Positions 33,361-46,333 of a DNA stretch of 64,000 nucleotides are shown piece after piece. Made by a program: the position numbers and the translations under genes. The notes beneath the pieces are model-generated. The model ran no database searches. It had not been told where the DNA came from and was given only the letters and a program-made list of their open reading frames with translations. Source of the DNA: Bifidobacterium saguinibicoloris (GTDB taxonomy: Bacteria; Actinomycetota; Actinomycetes; Actinomycetales; Bifidobacteriaceae); contig NZ_JAHBBF010000004.1 of assembly GCF_019331725.1 (NCBI RefSeq), positions 1-64,000 on the forward strand, given 5' to 3'. Numbering within the stretch: position 1 is the first letter of the stretch; each line of letters begins with the position of its first letter.

Positions 33361-34926
33361 TCACTCGGTGGTCTGCGGCCAGCATTCCTCGTACTTGATG
33401 CCGGTGAGCTGCTCGACGGTCTTCTTGGTCTCCGGATCGACGTCCTTCTTCAGGCCGCCGTTCTTGAGACGGTCGATCTCCTTGAGCAGGACCGCGTCGG
33501 TCTTCTTGTCGAGCTTCATCGTCAGGGAGATGATCCATGCGACGGCGAGACCGGCGATAATCCACCACACCAGCACGGTGCCGATGGCGTTGACGGCCTG
33601 TTCGGGCTGCGGCTTGCCGGCCTTGAAGGCGGTCTCAACGAAGCCGTTGGCGCCGAGGTACCAGCCCCAGGCCATGGCGGACAGGCCGGCGGTGATCTTA
33701 CGGGCGAACTGCTGGAAGCCGATGTACAGGCCGCCACGGTTCTCGCCGGCCATGATCATGTCGACGTCCGGGATGAACGGGAACACGTTCCACGGGATGA
33801 ACCAAGTCATGGCGCGGAAGACGAGCCACCAGACCATGACGACGTAGAGCGCGATGTTCCAGGTGTCGGTGTTGTTCTGGGCGGCGGTCTGCCAGAGGGC
33901 CCACAGGCCGAGCAGGCCGATGATGGCGCCGGCGAAGTTCAGGGAGAACATCCTGCGCGGGCCGAGCTTGGCGAACAGCCAGCCGAACACCGGCTTGAGC
34001 GGCTCGCCGATCAGCGCCATGCCCAGCAGGGCGGAACCGAAGGCGACGGGCTTGTTGAGGTTGTAGAGCACGAAGAACAGCCACACCTGGCCGAAGATGT
34101 CCAGGAAGGACTGGCCGAGCAGGTAGATGAGAATATGCTTGCGGAAGGTCTTGTTGCGCAGGGTGGAGAAGTAGCCGGCGAAGATGTCGCCCACACCCTT
34201 GAGCCACTTGCCGAAGTCGAACTTGTCCTTCTTCTCGGCCTCGATGGCGGCCTCGTCGAATCCGGCCTCCTCCGGGGTGAGCTCCCAGGTGGACTTGTAG
34301 GCGATGAACACGAACACGGCGAACAGCGCGATGAAGAAGCCCATCGAGATGGTGTAGGAGGAGCTCTGCTTGTCGCCGAGGGCCTTGAGGAACGCGGCCA
34401 TGCCCAGCGGGATCACGGCGGTGGAGATGCCGGAGAACAGCATGCGCGTGGTGGAGAGCATGGTGCGGCCGTTGAAGTCGGTGGTCATCTCGTTGGGCAG
34501 CACCGAGTACGGGGTCATGATGAGCTGGTTGGCGATGATCCACAGCGCGTACACCACGAAGTAGGCCCACACCGGCATGCCGGGGACGAACATGAGGATG
34601 GTGACCAGCAGCGTGGGCACGCCGAGGAGGATCAGGAAGCGGCGGCGGCCGAACCTGCGGCCGATCTTGTACTTGTACAGGTTGTCGGACAGGGTTCCGA
34701 ACACGAGCGCGGAGAAAGCGGCGAGCATCGTGGCGATGCCGACGATGGAGCCCGCCTGCGCGACCTTGAGGCCGGCGAACGTGGTCCAGAACAGGGTGAG
34801 GTAGGTGGCGATCTGGCCGAAGCCGCCGCCGTAGAAGTCGCCGAACGCGTATCCGATGGCGTTCAGCAGCGTGATCTTGCGTCCCTGAGGCGCGTTAGCC
34901 TTGGGGGTGGTTGCCTGCTGTGTCAT
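33361..34926 (-). CDS. GPH-family glycoside/hexuronide:cation symporter
   Basis: A 521-residue, 12-helix transporter of the MFS-related glycoside-pentoside-hexuronide family (MelB/UidB/XynB type). It opens ITLLNAIGYAFGDFYGGGF and contains KYKIGRRFGRRRFLILLG, the diagnostic basic loop, and PYSVLPNEMT. In this setting it most probably imports glucuronide-bearing oligosaccharides freed outside the cell (inference). ATG 34926 is chosen because AAAGGATGC precedes it; the frame extends 51 codons upstream through the tandem hairpins. The 5' leader contains two compensating hairpins (34945-35010). Confidence 0.88.
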   Translation of the reverse strand: MTQQATTPKANAPQGRKITLLNAIGYAFGDFYGGGFGQIATYLTLFWTTFAGLKVAQAGSIVGIATMLAAFSALVFGTLSDNLYKYKIGRRFGRRRFLILLGVPTLLVTILMFVPGMPVWAYFVVYALWIIANQLIMTPYSVLPNEMTTDFNGRTMLSTTRMLFSGISTAVIPLGMAAFLKALGDKQSSSYTISMGFFIALFAVFVFIAYKSTWELTPEEAGFDEAAIEAEKKDKFDFGKWLKGVGDIFAGYFSTLRNKTFRKHILIYLLGQSFLDIFGQVWLFFVLYNLNKPVAFGSALLGMALIGEPLKPVFGWLFAKLGPRRMFSLNFAGAIIGLLGLWALWQTAAQNNTDTWNIALYVVMVWWLVFRAMTWFIPWNVFPFIPDVDMIMAGENRGGLYIGFQQFARKITAGLSAMAWGWYLGANGFVETAFKAGKPQPEQAVNAIGTVLVWWIIAGLAVAWIISLTMKLDKKTDAVLLKEIDRLKNGGLKKDVDPETKKTVEQLTGIKYEECWPQTTE

Positions 34927-34944
34927 TGCAGCATCCTTTCCATT

Positions 34945-35010
34945 CCCGCGCGTGGGTGGCACCCCGCGCACGGGTCCTTCCCGTTCCATGGGTGGCACCC
35001 CGTGGAACGG
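34945..35010 (-). promoter_or_regulatory. tandem covarying hairpins in GPH-symporter leader
   Basis: Two adjacent stem-loops, 34945-34974 and 34981-35010, share the identical central sequence TGGGTGGCACCCCG (plus strand), but their outer 8-bp arms differ completely and still pair: CCCGCGCG with CGCACGGG in one (one mismatch), CCGTTCCA with TGGAACGG in the other. On the plus strand TTTTTCTT follows. For the leftward symporter mRNA they form the last ~75 nt of the leader before the RBS. Confidence 0.7.
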
Positions 35011-35105
35011 TTTTTCTTGTCTGTCGATGGCTCCGGAAAGTGCTCCCGAGTCATCCGTCTCCTTGCGGGCCGGCGGCACGGCCGAATCCGATCAGGCGTT
35101 GACGG

Positions 35106-37121
35106 TCAGTGTTGCCACTTGGCCTTCATGGCGGCGAAGATCTCGTCGTCGGTGGGATGGTTCTCCATGTTCATGATGACGAACACGTCCTTCTCCCATT
35201 CCGGGTAGGTGAAGTCGCGCAGCCACTGGTAGTAGTGCGGTCCGTCGCCCACGCAGCGCAGGTAGCCCATGAGCTGCTTGGCGACCCAGGCGGACTGCTT
35301 GACGTCGGTCAGGCAGTCGTTGCGCCAGAAGTCCTTCCACACGCCGTGCTCGCGATCGCGCATCGCGCGGTCGCCGGCGGTGAACTCCTCGGAGGCGAGG
35401 CCCGCCTCGTAGAACGCATGCTTCCAGTCCTCGTCGTATCCGGCGAGCAGCGCGTCGCACACATGGACGGCGGCGGCCACCGAATGCTCGTAGATGCCGG
35501 CCTCCACGCCGATGGAGTCGCGGATGAGTTCGGCGGCGTCGTCCTGGCCGCGCAGTTCGGCGGAGATGGCGGCGAGTTCGACGTGGTCGGACAGGTTGCG
35601 GTAGCGTTCGACGGCCGGGGCGACCAGCCCGCGGTAGAACTCGATCTGCTCCTTGAGCGTGGCGGCGTCGTGCATCCAACGCAGGTCCTGCGCCGGTGCC
35701 TGGCGGTCGCGCAGCCACTGGGTGATGAGCATGCGGGGCACGTGGTTGAAGTACTGCTCGCCGGCGTGGTCGTCCCAATTGGGACCGTACTGCACCGCGG
35801 CCTTCCAGTACTCCTCGTACAGGTTGAAGACCGCGTCGACGTTGTCGCCGCCGTAGTATTCGGCGATGTACTCCCTGGCGACCTTCTCGTAGTCGATCCG
35901 GCCTTCGCGCCAGATCGCGGCGATGAAGTTGAGGAAGTAGACGTGCGGCTTGATGTTGGAGGCGTTGACGATCCACACGTCATCGCCGCCGTTCGCGATC
36001 ACGTCCTCGAGCTCCTTGGCCACGAGACGCGGGTCGTTGCAGATGTCGGTGATGTGGTTGGCGGCCTGCAGGTCGTAGAAGCTCGCGTGGTAGTAGATGC
36101 CGTTGTCGCCGTCGTTCGTCGGCATGGCGGGCACGCGCGGGTTGTTGTTCTCCTGACGGCGGGAGACCATGCGTCCGAAGCCGTTGTCGGCCCAGATCTT
36201 GGCGACCTGCTTGGGGTAGGTGAGGACACCGGCGCGGTAGAGCTCCATGGCCTCGCCGTACAGGTAGATGACGCACTGGGCGCCCGGGTCCGCCTCCTGC
36301 ACCATGTCGTACTGGCGCTGGATGATTTCGGAGAGCAGCTTGCCGCGGGCCTCGTCGGTGGCGTAGCGCGGGTCGAAGTTCCAGAACGGCTGGTCGCCCT
36401 GGCCGCGGAAGCCGAGGGTCCACACGGTGCGCTTGCCCTTCTGCGCCTCGATGGCCTCACGCCACAGGGCCTCGAAGCGCGGCTCCTCCTCCGGCCACTT
36501 GGGGCTCACGCCCGGGTAGGCCGCGGCGAACATGCGCGCGCCGAGCGGGCAGGCGTGATGCTGGTTGATGTAGAAGCCCATGTCCTGGGCGAGCTTCAGG
36601 TGCGGTTCGCCGCGCTGTCCGGAGCCGGGGATCACCATGTTGCCGCCGAGACGGTACACGGTCTCGAAGGCGAGGCGCCACGGCTTCTCCTTGTCGTTGT
36701 CGACCTGCCAGTCCTCGAGCAGCACCTCGTCGTTGACGAAGAAGCCCTTGTATTTGACGGCGGTCGGCTTGGACGTGAGCGCGAAGTCGTCGGCGACCTC
36801 GATGGAGGGGACCGCCTCGAACCGCTGGTCGTTCCAGAACCAGAAGTCGTTGACGCCGAGCACCTCGCGGCTCACCGCGTACAGGCCGTAGATGAAGCCG
36901 AAGTCGTCGCCGGCGTGGATCTCGAGGTCGCCTCCGGCGACGCGCACCTCGTAGGTCTCCGGGTTGTGCGGGCCTTCGACGAGCACGATGTCGGCCCCCG
37001 CGGCGTCGGACGGCGACAGCGTCTTCGCGAGATCGCGTTCGAGGTCCTCCACCGCGAAGGAGACGGCCTTCGACGGCGTCTCCCCCGTGATCCTCGTCGA
37101 GGATGTGATGGTTATGGACAT
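35106..37121 (-). CDS. GH115 family alpha-glucuronidase
   Basis: A 671-residue glycoside hydrolase that removes (4-O-methyl-)glucuronic acid from xylan-type chains (family knowledge). Family landmarks: KGFFVNDE (~124), FETVYRLGGNMVIPG, INQHHACPLG (~191-200), TLGFRGQGDQP, YLYGEAMELY, and VNASNIKPHVYFLNFIAAIW. The usual GH115 length is ~800-1000, so this is a short form that likely lacks the C-terminal accessory region. There is no signal peptide, so it works in the cytoplasm on imported oligosaccharides. ATG 37121 follows GGAGGAACC. It is divergent from the LacI-SBP regulator gene. Confidence 0.85.
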   Translation of the reverse strand: MSITITSSTRITGETPSKAVSFAVEDLERDLAKTLSPSDAAGADIVLVEGPHNPETYEVRVAGGDLEIHAGDDFGFIYGLYAVSREVLGVNDFWFWNDQRFEAVPSIEVADDFALTSKPTAVKYKGFFVNDEVLLEDWQVDNDKEKPWRLAFETVYRLGGNMVIPGSGQRGEPHLKLAQDMGFYINQHHACPLGARMFAAAYPGVSPKWPEEEPRFEALWREAIEAQKGKRTVWTLGFRGQGDQPFWNFDPRYATDEARGKLLSEIIQRQYDMVQEADPGAQCVIYLYGEAMELYRAGVLTYPKQVAKIWADNGFGRMVSRRQENNNPRVPAMPTNDGDNGIYYHASFYDLQAANHITDICNDPRLVAKELEDVIANGGDDVWIVNASNIKPHVYFLNFIAAIWREGRIDYEKVAREYIAEYYGGDNVDAVFNLYEEYWKAAVQYGPNWDDHAGEQYFNHVPRMLITQWLRDRQAPAQDLRWMHDAATLKEQIEFYRGLVAPAVERYRNLSDHVELAAISAELRGQDDAAELIRDSIGVEAGIYEHSVAAAVHVCDALLAGYDEDWKHAFYEAGLASEEFTAGDRAMRDREHGVWKDFWRNDCLTDVKQSAWVAKQLMGYLRCVGDGPHYYQWLRDFTYPEWEKDVFVIMNMENHPTDDEIFAAMKAKWQH

Positions 37122-37224
37122 GGTTCCTCCAGGTGAAACTGGTCTGCTGGCTTGCGTTACGGCCCGGGCTACCACGCTCCGGAACCGTTGACATGGTTCA
37201 TGTTCGCTCGTTTCGATGGTCGCA

Positions 37225-37259
37225 TTGCGCTTGTTGCACAAGGTTGCCATAATATTGCC
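37225..37259 (+). promoter_or_regulatory. regulator promoter with direct-repeat operator in its spacer
   Basis: -35 TTGCGC (37225-37230), 17-bp spacer, -10 CATAAT (37248-37253). Half-sites GTTGCAC (37233-37239), GTTGCCA (37243-37249) and TTGCC (37255-37259) fill the spacer and -10, so a bound protein would block this promoter and could also reach the divergent GH115 gene. Confidence 0.65.
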
Positions 37260-37294
37260 GGACATTGTTTCGTCTCGATTCGGGAGGCTTCGGC

Positions 37295-39541
37295 ATGGGA
37301 CGGAAGACCACCATCTACGACATCGCCCGCGAGGCGGGCGTGAGCCCCTCGACGGTCTCTAGGGCTCTGTCCCAGCCGGGACGCATCTCCGCCAAAACCG
37401 AGTTCCGCATCCGGCGCATCGCCGAGCGGCTCGGCTATCTGACGCCCGACGCGGACAGCTCGGGCGAGGGGATGCCCGCCACCGGCATGATCGCCGCCAT
37501 CGTGCCGACGCTCAGCAACTCCTTGTACGCGACCACGGTCAACGCGATGCAGCGTCGTCTGGAATCGAAGGGATACGGCCTCATCACCCTGGACACGGAT
37601 GAGAGGCCGGCGATCGAACGCCGGGCCATGTCGTACGTGATGCGCAACGTGGACGGCGTGGCTCTGCTCTCCTCAAGACTGAGCGAGCCGGACATCCGCC
37701 GCATCATGCTGGTCAAGCCGGTCATCCTGCTCAACCGGTCCGTGCCGGGCCTCGCCAGCGTCACCATCGACGCGGCCCACGCCATCGACGACGCGGTGCG
37801 CCGGCTCAAAGAGACGGGGCACTCCTCCATCACCTACCTGGCCGGCCCCGCGAGCTCATGGTCGAACGAATACCGGCGCCGCTTCATCCGCGCCGCGGCC
37901 TTCCGCTACGACATGACCTACCGCGTCGTACGCGAATGCGATCCGAGCATCGCCGGCGGCGCCAAGGCCGTCGACCAATACCTCATCCGCCCCACCGACG
38001 CGGTGTTCGCCTTCAACGACAACCTCGCGGCCGGGTTCATCGCCGCCGTGCGCCGCAACGGCCTGCGCGTCCCGGAGGACGTCTCGGTAATCGGCTTCGA
38101 CAACGCCGAGATGTCGTCGATGCTCTCCCCCACGCTCGCCACCATCGACATGCATGGCGAGGACATGGCCGTCGCCGCGGCCGACGCGCTGATGGACGCG
38201 GTGCGCAACCCCACGGGCGTGAGGCCCGAACCGATCGCGTTGGAGGCGACGTTCGTGCCACGAGACTCAGTGAACCCGCACAAGCGCTCGACGATGAAGC
38301 TGGGACCGTACGCGGAGATCAAACGCTCGAGCGACACCATCGTCGTCACCGTGCTGTCCAACGCGTTCAACGAGACGATGCCGCGCATCAACGAGTTCAT
38401 GCGCACCCATCCACGCATCGTCATCGACCCCATCGAAGGACGCACGCAGGAGAACACGCTGGCCCTGTACTGGGAGAGGGTCATCAACCACCGCTCCGTA
38501 CCCGACGTCATCAACGTCGAACGCACCGCACTCCCCCAGCTGGCCGCATCCGGCGCCCTGCAGGACCTCACCGACGAACGGCTCGAACGCGAGCTGGCGC
38601 CGCTCGTGGACCGCGCCTCCTGGCAATCGGCGCACTACGCGGGCAAACTGTACGGTATCCCGGGCGACCAGTCGCAAACCGTGATGTTCTATCGCGCCGA
38701 CCTGCTGGAACGCTACCGGCTCGAAGTGCCGCGCACCTGGGACGAGTTCTACGAGGAGGGCGTGGCGCTGCGCAGCCGCAACCCACGGCGGACCATGGGC
38801 CTGCTCGACCTCGGCAACGTGCAGCACTACCTGTCGTTCTTCCGCGCGGCCGGCGTACGGCCATGGACGGTGGAGGACGATTCGACGATTGCGTTCCACA
38901 TGACCGACGAGATGGTGGTCTCGGTGGCGCGGTTCCTCCAGCAGTGCATCGACGACGGCGCGCTCAACGCCGAACCGATGTGGGACAACCGCTACATGCA
39001 GCCCCGTTCGGGCTCGTACCTGACCGTCACCCACGCCAACTGGGTGGGCAAGATCCTCGCCGCCTCCTATCCGCAGGACAAGGGCCTGTGGAAGGTGGCG
39101 CTGCCGCCGGCGTTCGTGGATCCGGCGACGGTGCAGACCTCGGAGATCGGCGGCTCCACGATGGCGATCAGCGCCGGACTGCCCGAGATCCGCCGGCGCG
39201 CCGCGCTGACGTTCATCCGCTGGTTCCAGCTCGATCCGGCGTCGGTGGAACTGCGCGCGCCCGGCGGCGTGTCCGCGGCGGCCGGCTATGTGGAGGACCT
39301 GACGCGCCGCGGCACGACCGACCCGTACTTCGACCAGCCGATCTACGACGTGTACGCGAAGTCCGCCGCCCACGTGAACCGCGACTGGGACAACCTGCCG
39401 TTCTACAGCCAGCTCGATGCCGAATTCGTGCGTCTCATCACGCCGGCGCTGCGCCCCGGTGGCGACAGCGCCTCCCTCCTGCCCGAATGGGAGCGTCGCC
39501 TGAAGCTCTACGCCACCTCCCAGGGCTTCACCGTGCGGTGA
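37295..39541 (+). CDS. LacI-type repressor fused to a second solute-binding-protein domain
   Basis: A 748-residue regulator. Residues 1-55 are a LacI helix-turn-helix (TTIYDIAREAGVSPSTVSRA) with hinge; ~63-325 form a complete LacI sensor (GMIAAIVPTLSNSLYATTVN, AVFAFNDNLAAGFIAAVRRN, SVIGFDN). LacI proteins end there (~330-350), but this one continues for 400 residues (~345-748) with a cytoplasmic version of an extracellular sugar-binding protein: TIVVTVLSNAFNETMPRINE, SAHYAGKLYGIPGDQSQTVM, RTWDEFYEEGV, MAISAGLPEIRRRAALTFIR. There is no signal peptide or lipobox. It probably senses two ligands and controls the surrounding glycan genes. ATG 37295 follows CGGGAGG. Confidence 0.9.
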   Translation: MGRKTTIYDIAREAGVSPSTVSRALSQPGRISAKTEFRIRRIAERLGYLTPDADSSGEGMPATGMIAAIVPTLSNSLYATTVNAMQRRLESKGYGLITLDTDERPAIERRAMSYVMRNVDGVALLSSRLSEPDIRRIMLVKPVILLNRSVPGLASVTIDAAHAIDDAVRRLKETGHSSITYLAGPASSWSNEYRRRFIRAAAFRYDMTYRVVRECDPSIAGGAKAVDQYLIRPTDAVFAFNDNLAAGFIAAVRRNGLRVPEDVSVIGFDNAEMSSMLSPTLATIDMHGEDMAVAAADALMDAVRNPTGVRPEPIALEATFVPRDSVNPHKRSTMKLGPYAEIKRSSDTIVVTVLSNAFNETMPRINEFMRTHPRIVIDPIEGRTQENTLALYWERVINHRSVPDVINVERTALPQLAASGALQDLTDERLERELAPLVDRASWQSAHYAGKLYGIPGDQSQTVMFYRADLLERYRLEVPRTWDEFYEEGVALRSRNPRRTMGLLDLGNVQHYLSFFRAAGVRPWTVEDDSTIAFHMTDEMVVSVARFLQQCIDDGALNAEPMWDNRYMQPRSGSYLTVTHANWVGKILAASYPQDKGLWKVALPPAFVDPATVQTSEIGGSTMAISAGLPEIRRRAALTFIRWFQLDPASVELRAPGGVSAAAGYVEDLTRRGTTDPYFDQPIYDVYAKSAAHVNRDWDNLPFYSQLDAEFVRLITPALRPGGDSASLLPEWERRLKLYATSQGFTVR

Positions 39542-39570
39542 CGACGTCCGGCGACGTACGTGATATACGA

Positions 39571-39606
39571 GGGCGCCCCGCCGATGTCTCCATCGGCGGG
39601 GCGCCC
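39571..39606. terminator. bidirectional terminator, regulator/secA
   Basis: A perfect 16-bp stem (39571-39586 with 39591-39606) and a TCTC loop between the converging LacI-SBP and secA genes. Confidence 0.9.
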
Positions 39607-39646
39607 ATATGTGACGCCGCTCACGGCGTCATCGACGCATCACGGC

Positions 39647-42613
<2,967 letters not shown>

Positions 42614-42823
42614 TGTTCGCTCCTGTGTCGTACGTAAATGTTCCGGCCGGATTCTCCGCATGCGGTGCGGCGGATCCGTCGAAACACACTGCCGATTATC
42701 TTACGCGACATCGGCGACGCTGCCCCGTATTTCTCAGAATTTCTCTTCCGCTCCGATCGTTTTCGCCCCGACGGGGCACGGCTCCCCTCCCCTCGCCGCC
42801 TCTCGCCACCCCTCACGGAACGC

Positions 42824-42859
42824 GATCGGGCCCGCGCCTATGAAGGCGCGGGCCCGATC
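42824..42859. terminator. terminator of hpf
   Basis: A perfect 15-bp stem (42824-42838 with 42845-42859) and a 6-nt loop downstream of hpf. Confidence 0.85.
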
Positions 42860-42909
42860 CATGCCCATCCGGCCATCACGTCCGCATGTCCCGGACGCGG
42901 CCGGTCACG

Positions 42910-43572
42910 TCACTTGGAGGCGACGTTCTCCGGGGTGTCGATCTCGAACACGCCGTAGCTCCAGCCGTGACGGTGGTAGACGACGGACGGACGTCCGGTC
43001 TCCTTGTTGACGAACAGGAAGAAGTCGTGTCCGATGAGCTCCATCTCGTACAGGGCCTCGTCGATGCTCATCGGCTCGGCGATGTGCAGCTTGCGGCGGA
43101 TGACGATCGGCGTGTCACCGACCTGCACCTCGACGGACTCGCCGGGGCCGAGATCGGAGGCGACTGCAGCGGCCGGGGAGTTGTTCGGCTCCTCGACGGG
43201 CGCCTCCTCGACGGGCTCGGGCTCGACCACGCCCATGTCCACGGGGACGGGGTTGGTGTAGCCGCGGCGGTGGTCCTTGCGACGGTCGCGGGTGCGGCGC
43301 AGACGCAGGGTCAGCTTGTCCATCGCCAGATCGAGCGCGCTGTACTCGTCGGCGCTCGACGCCTCGGCACGCACCACGGTGCGGCCGGCGATGATGGTGA
43401 TCTCCACGCGCTTGGCGGTATCGGCCTGGCGCGGGTTGCCCTCGTGCGTGAGCACCACCTGGGCGCGCTGCGCATCCGGGGCGATGGCGGTCACACGATT
43501 CATCTTGCTCTCAACGACATCACGGAACCTTTGCTTGACCTGCGTGTGGCGTCCGGTAACGACGATTTCCAT
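42910..43572 (-). CDS. hpf: ribosome hibernation promoting factor, long form
   Basis: A 220-residue protein that pairs 70S ribosomes into inactive 100S dimers in stationary phase (known for long HPF). The N-terminal beta-alpha-beta domain begins MEIVVTGRHTQVKQRFRDVV, a Glu/Pro linker lies around 120-150, and the C-terminal dimerisation domain includes HIAEPMSIDEALYEMELIGH and HGWSYGVFEI. ATG 43572 is preceded by GGGAGG. Its length matches actinobacterial HPF. Confidence 0.93.
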   Translation of the reverse strand: MEIVVTGRHTQVKQRFRDVVESKMNRVTAIAPDAQRAQVVLTHEGNPRQADTAKRVEITIIAGRTVVRAEASSADEYSALDLAMDKLTLRLRRTRDRRKDHRRGYTNPVPVDMGVVEPEPVEEAPVEEPNNSPAAAVASDLGPGESVEVQVGDTPIVIRRKLHIAEPMSIDEALYEMELIGHDFFLFVNKETGRPSVVYHRHGWSYGVFEIDTPENVASK

Positions 43573-43767
43573 GTGGACCTCCCTTGAACTCAAGCGGTGT
43601 TGCCCGCTATTTGCGTGCCGGTCGGCTTCTTCACCGTCCGGGTATGTTTCATTGTAGACGAACAATGGCTGAACAGCGGGTAACTCGCCCAGAGAAAACC
43701 GTTTCTTTCCGGATCATGTCCCGAAACATGCCGGTGCGTACGCTGATGGTTTGGGAAGAGAAAAGGT

Positions 43768-44132
43768 GAGACCCCTTATACCCCGGGTTCTGTCGCGACA
43801 CGCACGCGTGTCGCGGATGGCCATCCATCTCGACCTGACGTCGCCGCCAGGCTCTAGCAGCCTACCCGATGGCACGGGCGAGCAGCCCTTGCCGCCATCT
43901 GCTTGGCCTTGCTCCCGATGAGGCTTGCCATGCGGCCCGCTGTTGCCAGGGGCCCGGTGGTCTCTTACACCGCCGTTTCACCCTTACCCGTCGTGGACGG
44001 GCGGTCTGTTCTCTGTTGCGCTATCTCTCAGGTCGCCCTGGGCGGACGTTATCCGCCATCGTGCTCTGTGGAGCCCGGAAGTTCCTCAGCCACTCCCAAT
44101 GAAGATCGTGGCCGCGGCCATCAAGAGGTCTC
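43768..44132 (-). ncRNA. rnpB: RNase P RNA, bacterial class A
   Basis: The minus strand carries the conserved 5' core GAGGAACTTCCGGGCTCC (~44070-44090), the internal GGGTAAGGGTGAAACGG (~43975-43990), and the 3' core GACAGAACCCGGGGTATA (~43775-43795). GAGACC at 44132-44127 pairs with GGTCTC at 43773-43768 to close helix P1, giving ~365 nt. The catalytic RNA trims tRNA 5' leaders. Ends are estimates to within several bases. Confidence 0.93.
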
Positions 44133-44195
44133 AAGCGGATTATTATACATGCGCTCCGGAGAAGCGGCGCGTCAGTCCGGACGTCAGTCCGGACG

Positions 44196-44918
44196 TCAGT
44201 CCAGCAGCTCGGCGGCGACCCGGCGCAGCGTCTCCGGGTCATGGCCCTTGCGCCCGCCGGCGGACCAGAAACGACGGCGGCGCACGTCCCGGTCGAGACC
44301 GGCGGTCCTGCGCGCCGTCCTGCGGCCGAGCTCCCACGCCGCCTCCTCGAACAGCCCCCGCTCCTCGGCCTCCTGGGCGACGGCGGCGGCCACCGGACGA
44401 TCCACGCCCTTGCGGGCGAGCTCGGCGAGGACGCCGCGTCGGCCCATCATGCGGCCCATACAGGCACGGACCACCGATTCGGCGTATTCCCTGTCGTCCA
44501 GCAGACGCAGTTCGGCGAGCCGGTCGAGGACCTGCTCCACCGTTCCGTCCGCATACCCTTTGCCGGCGAGCCGGTCACGCAGCGCGCCACGGGACCTCGG
44601 AGCGGCGTCCAGCAGACGCAGCGCCGCCTCACGGCAGGCGTCGACGTCGTCGGCGTCCTCCGGCGGCACCGTCGCACGGCCGCGCCTTGCGGGTGTGCCG
44701 CCGTTTCCGGAATCGTCCGCCGATCCGGCCGCGCCGAAGCGCGCGATGCCTGGCCCGGCGGTGCCGGGGCGGGCATCGGCCTCCCCCGCGGGTTCTATGG
44801 GCCGCCCCTCGTCCTCATGGAACCGCGTGGCATCCGGCCGGCGCCGCTTTCGTACGGACGGCTCCTCCCCCGCGACGGCGACCGGATGGGCGCGCAGGAA
44901 CGCTTCGGCGCTGATCAC
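44196..44918 (-). CDS. recX: RecX family regulator of RecA
   Basis: A 240-residue protein with a variable ~90-residue N-terminus and a helical RecX core: ALRLLDAAPRSRGALRDRLA, GYADGTVEQVLDRLAELRLL, DREYAESVVRACM. RecX binds RecA filaments and limits their extension. It starts at GTG 44918, one base after the recA TGA (TGACGTG), so it is translationally coupled with recA. Confidence 0.88.
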   Translation of the reverse strand: MISAEAFLRAHPVAVAGEEPSVRKRRRPDATRFHEDEGRPIEPAGEADARPGTAGPGIARFGAAGSADDSGNGGTPARRGRATVPPEDADDVDACREAALRLLDAAPRSRGALRDRLAGKGYADGTVEQVLDRLAELRLLDDREYAESVVRACMGRMMGRRGVLAELARKGVDRPVAAAVAQEAEERGLFEEAAWELGRRTARRTAGLDRDVRRRRFWSAGGRKGHDPETLRRVAAELLD

Positions 44919-44919
44919 G

Positions 44920-46128
<1,209 letters not shown>

Positions 46129-46333
46129 GGTGTGCTCCTTCACGTTGGCTGTACGTACGTCGTGGACCACGGTACGGAATCCGCCCCCATGGAGGCAAGG
46201 GAAACCGGCCGTTGTGGTCGGAGCCCCCACGTGCGGGCGCGCCGAACCACCCGGAATCCCGCTTGGGAGAAGGGATGGGCCATGATGCCGACGACGTTCG
46301 GCCGTTGTTCGCTGCCGATCTTCGCTGTGGACA

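Noticed and set aside
37143..37294. LacI-SBP start at 37265
   Set aside because: No SD; the HTH begins exactly after ATG 37295, which has GGGAGG.
26003..39541. Mobile island
   Set aside because: No integrase, transposase, direct-repeat ends or tRNA target visible; composition resembles the surroundings.
42614..42661. Upstream ATG for secA at 42661
   Set aside because: The best RBS and the conserved SecA N-terminus point to GTG 42613.
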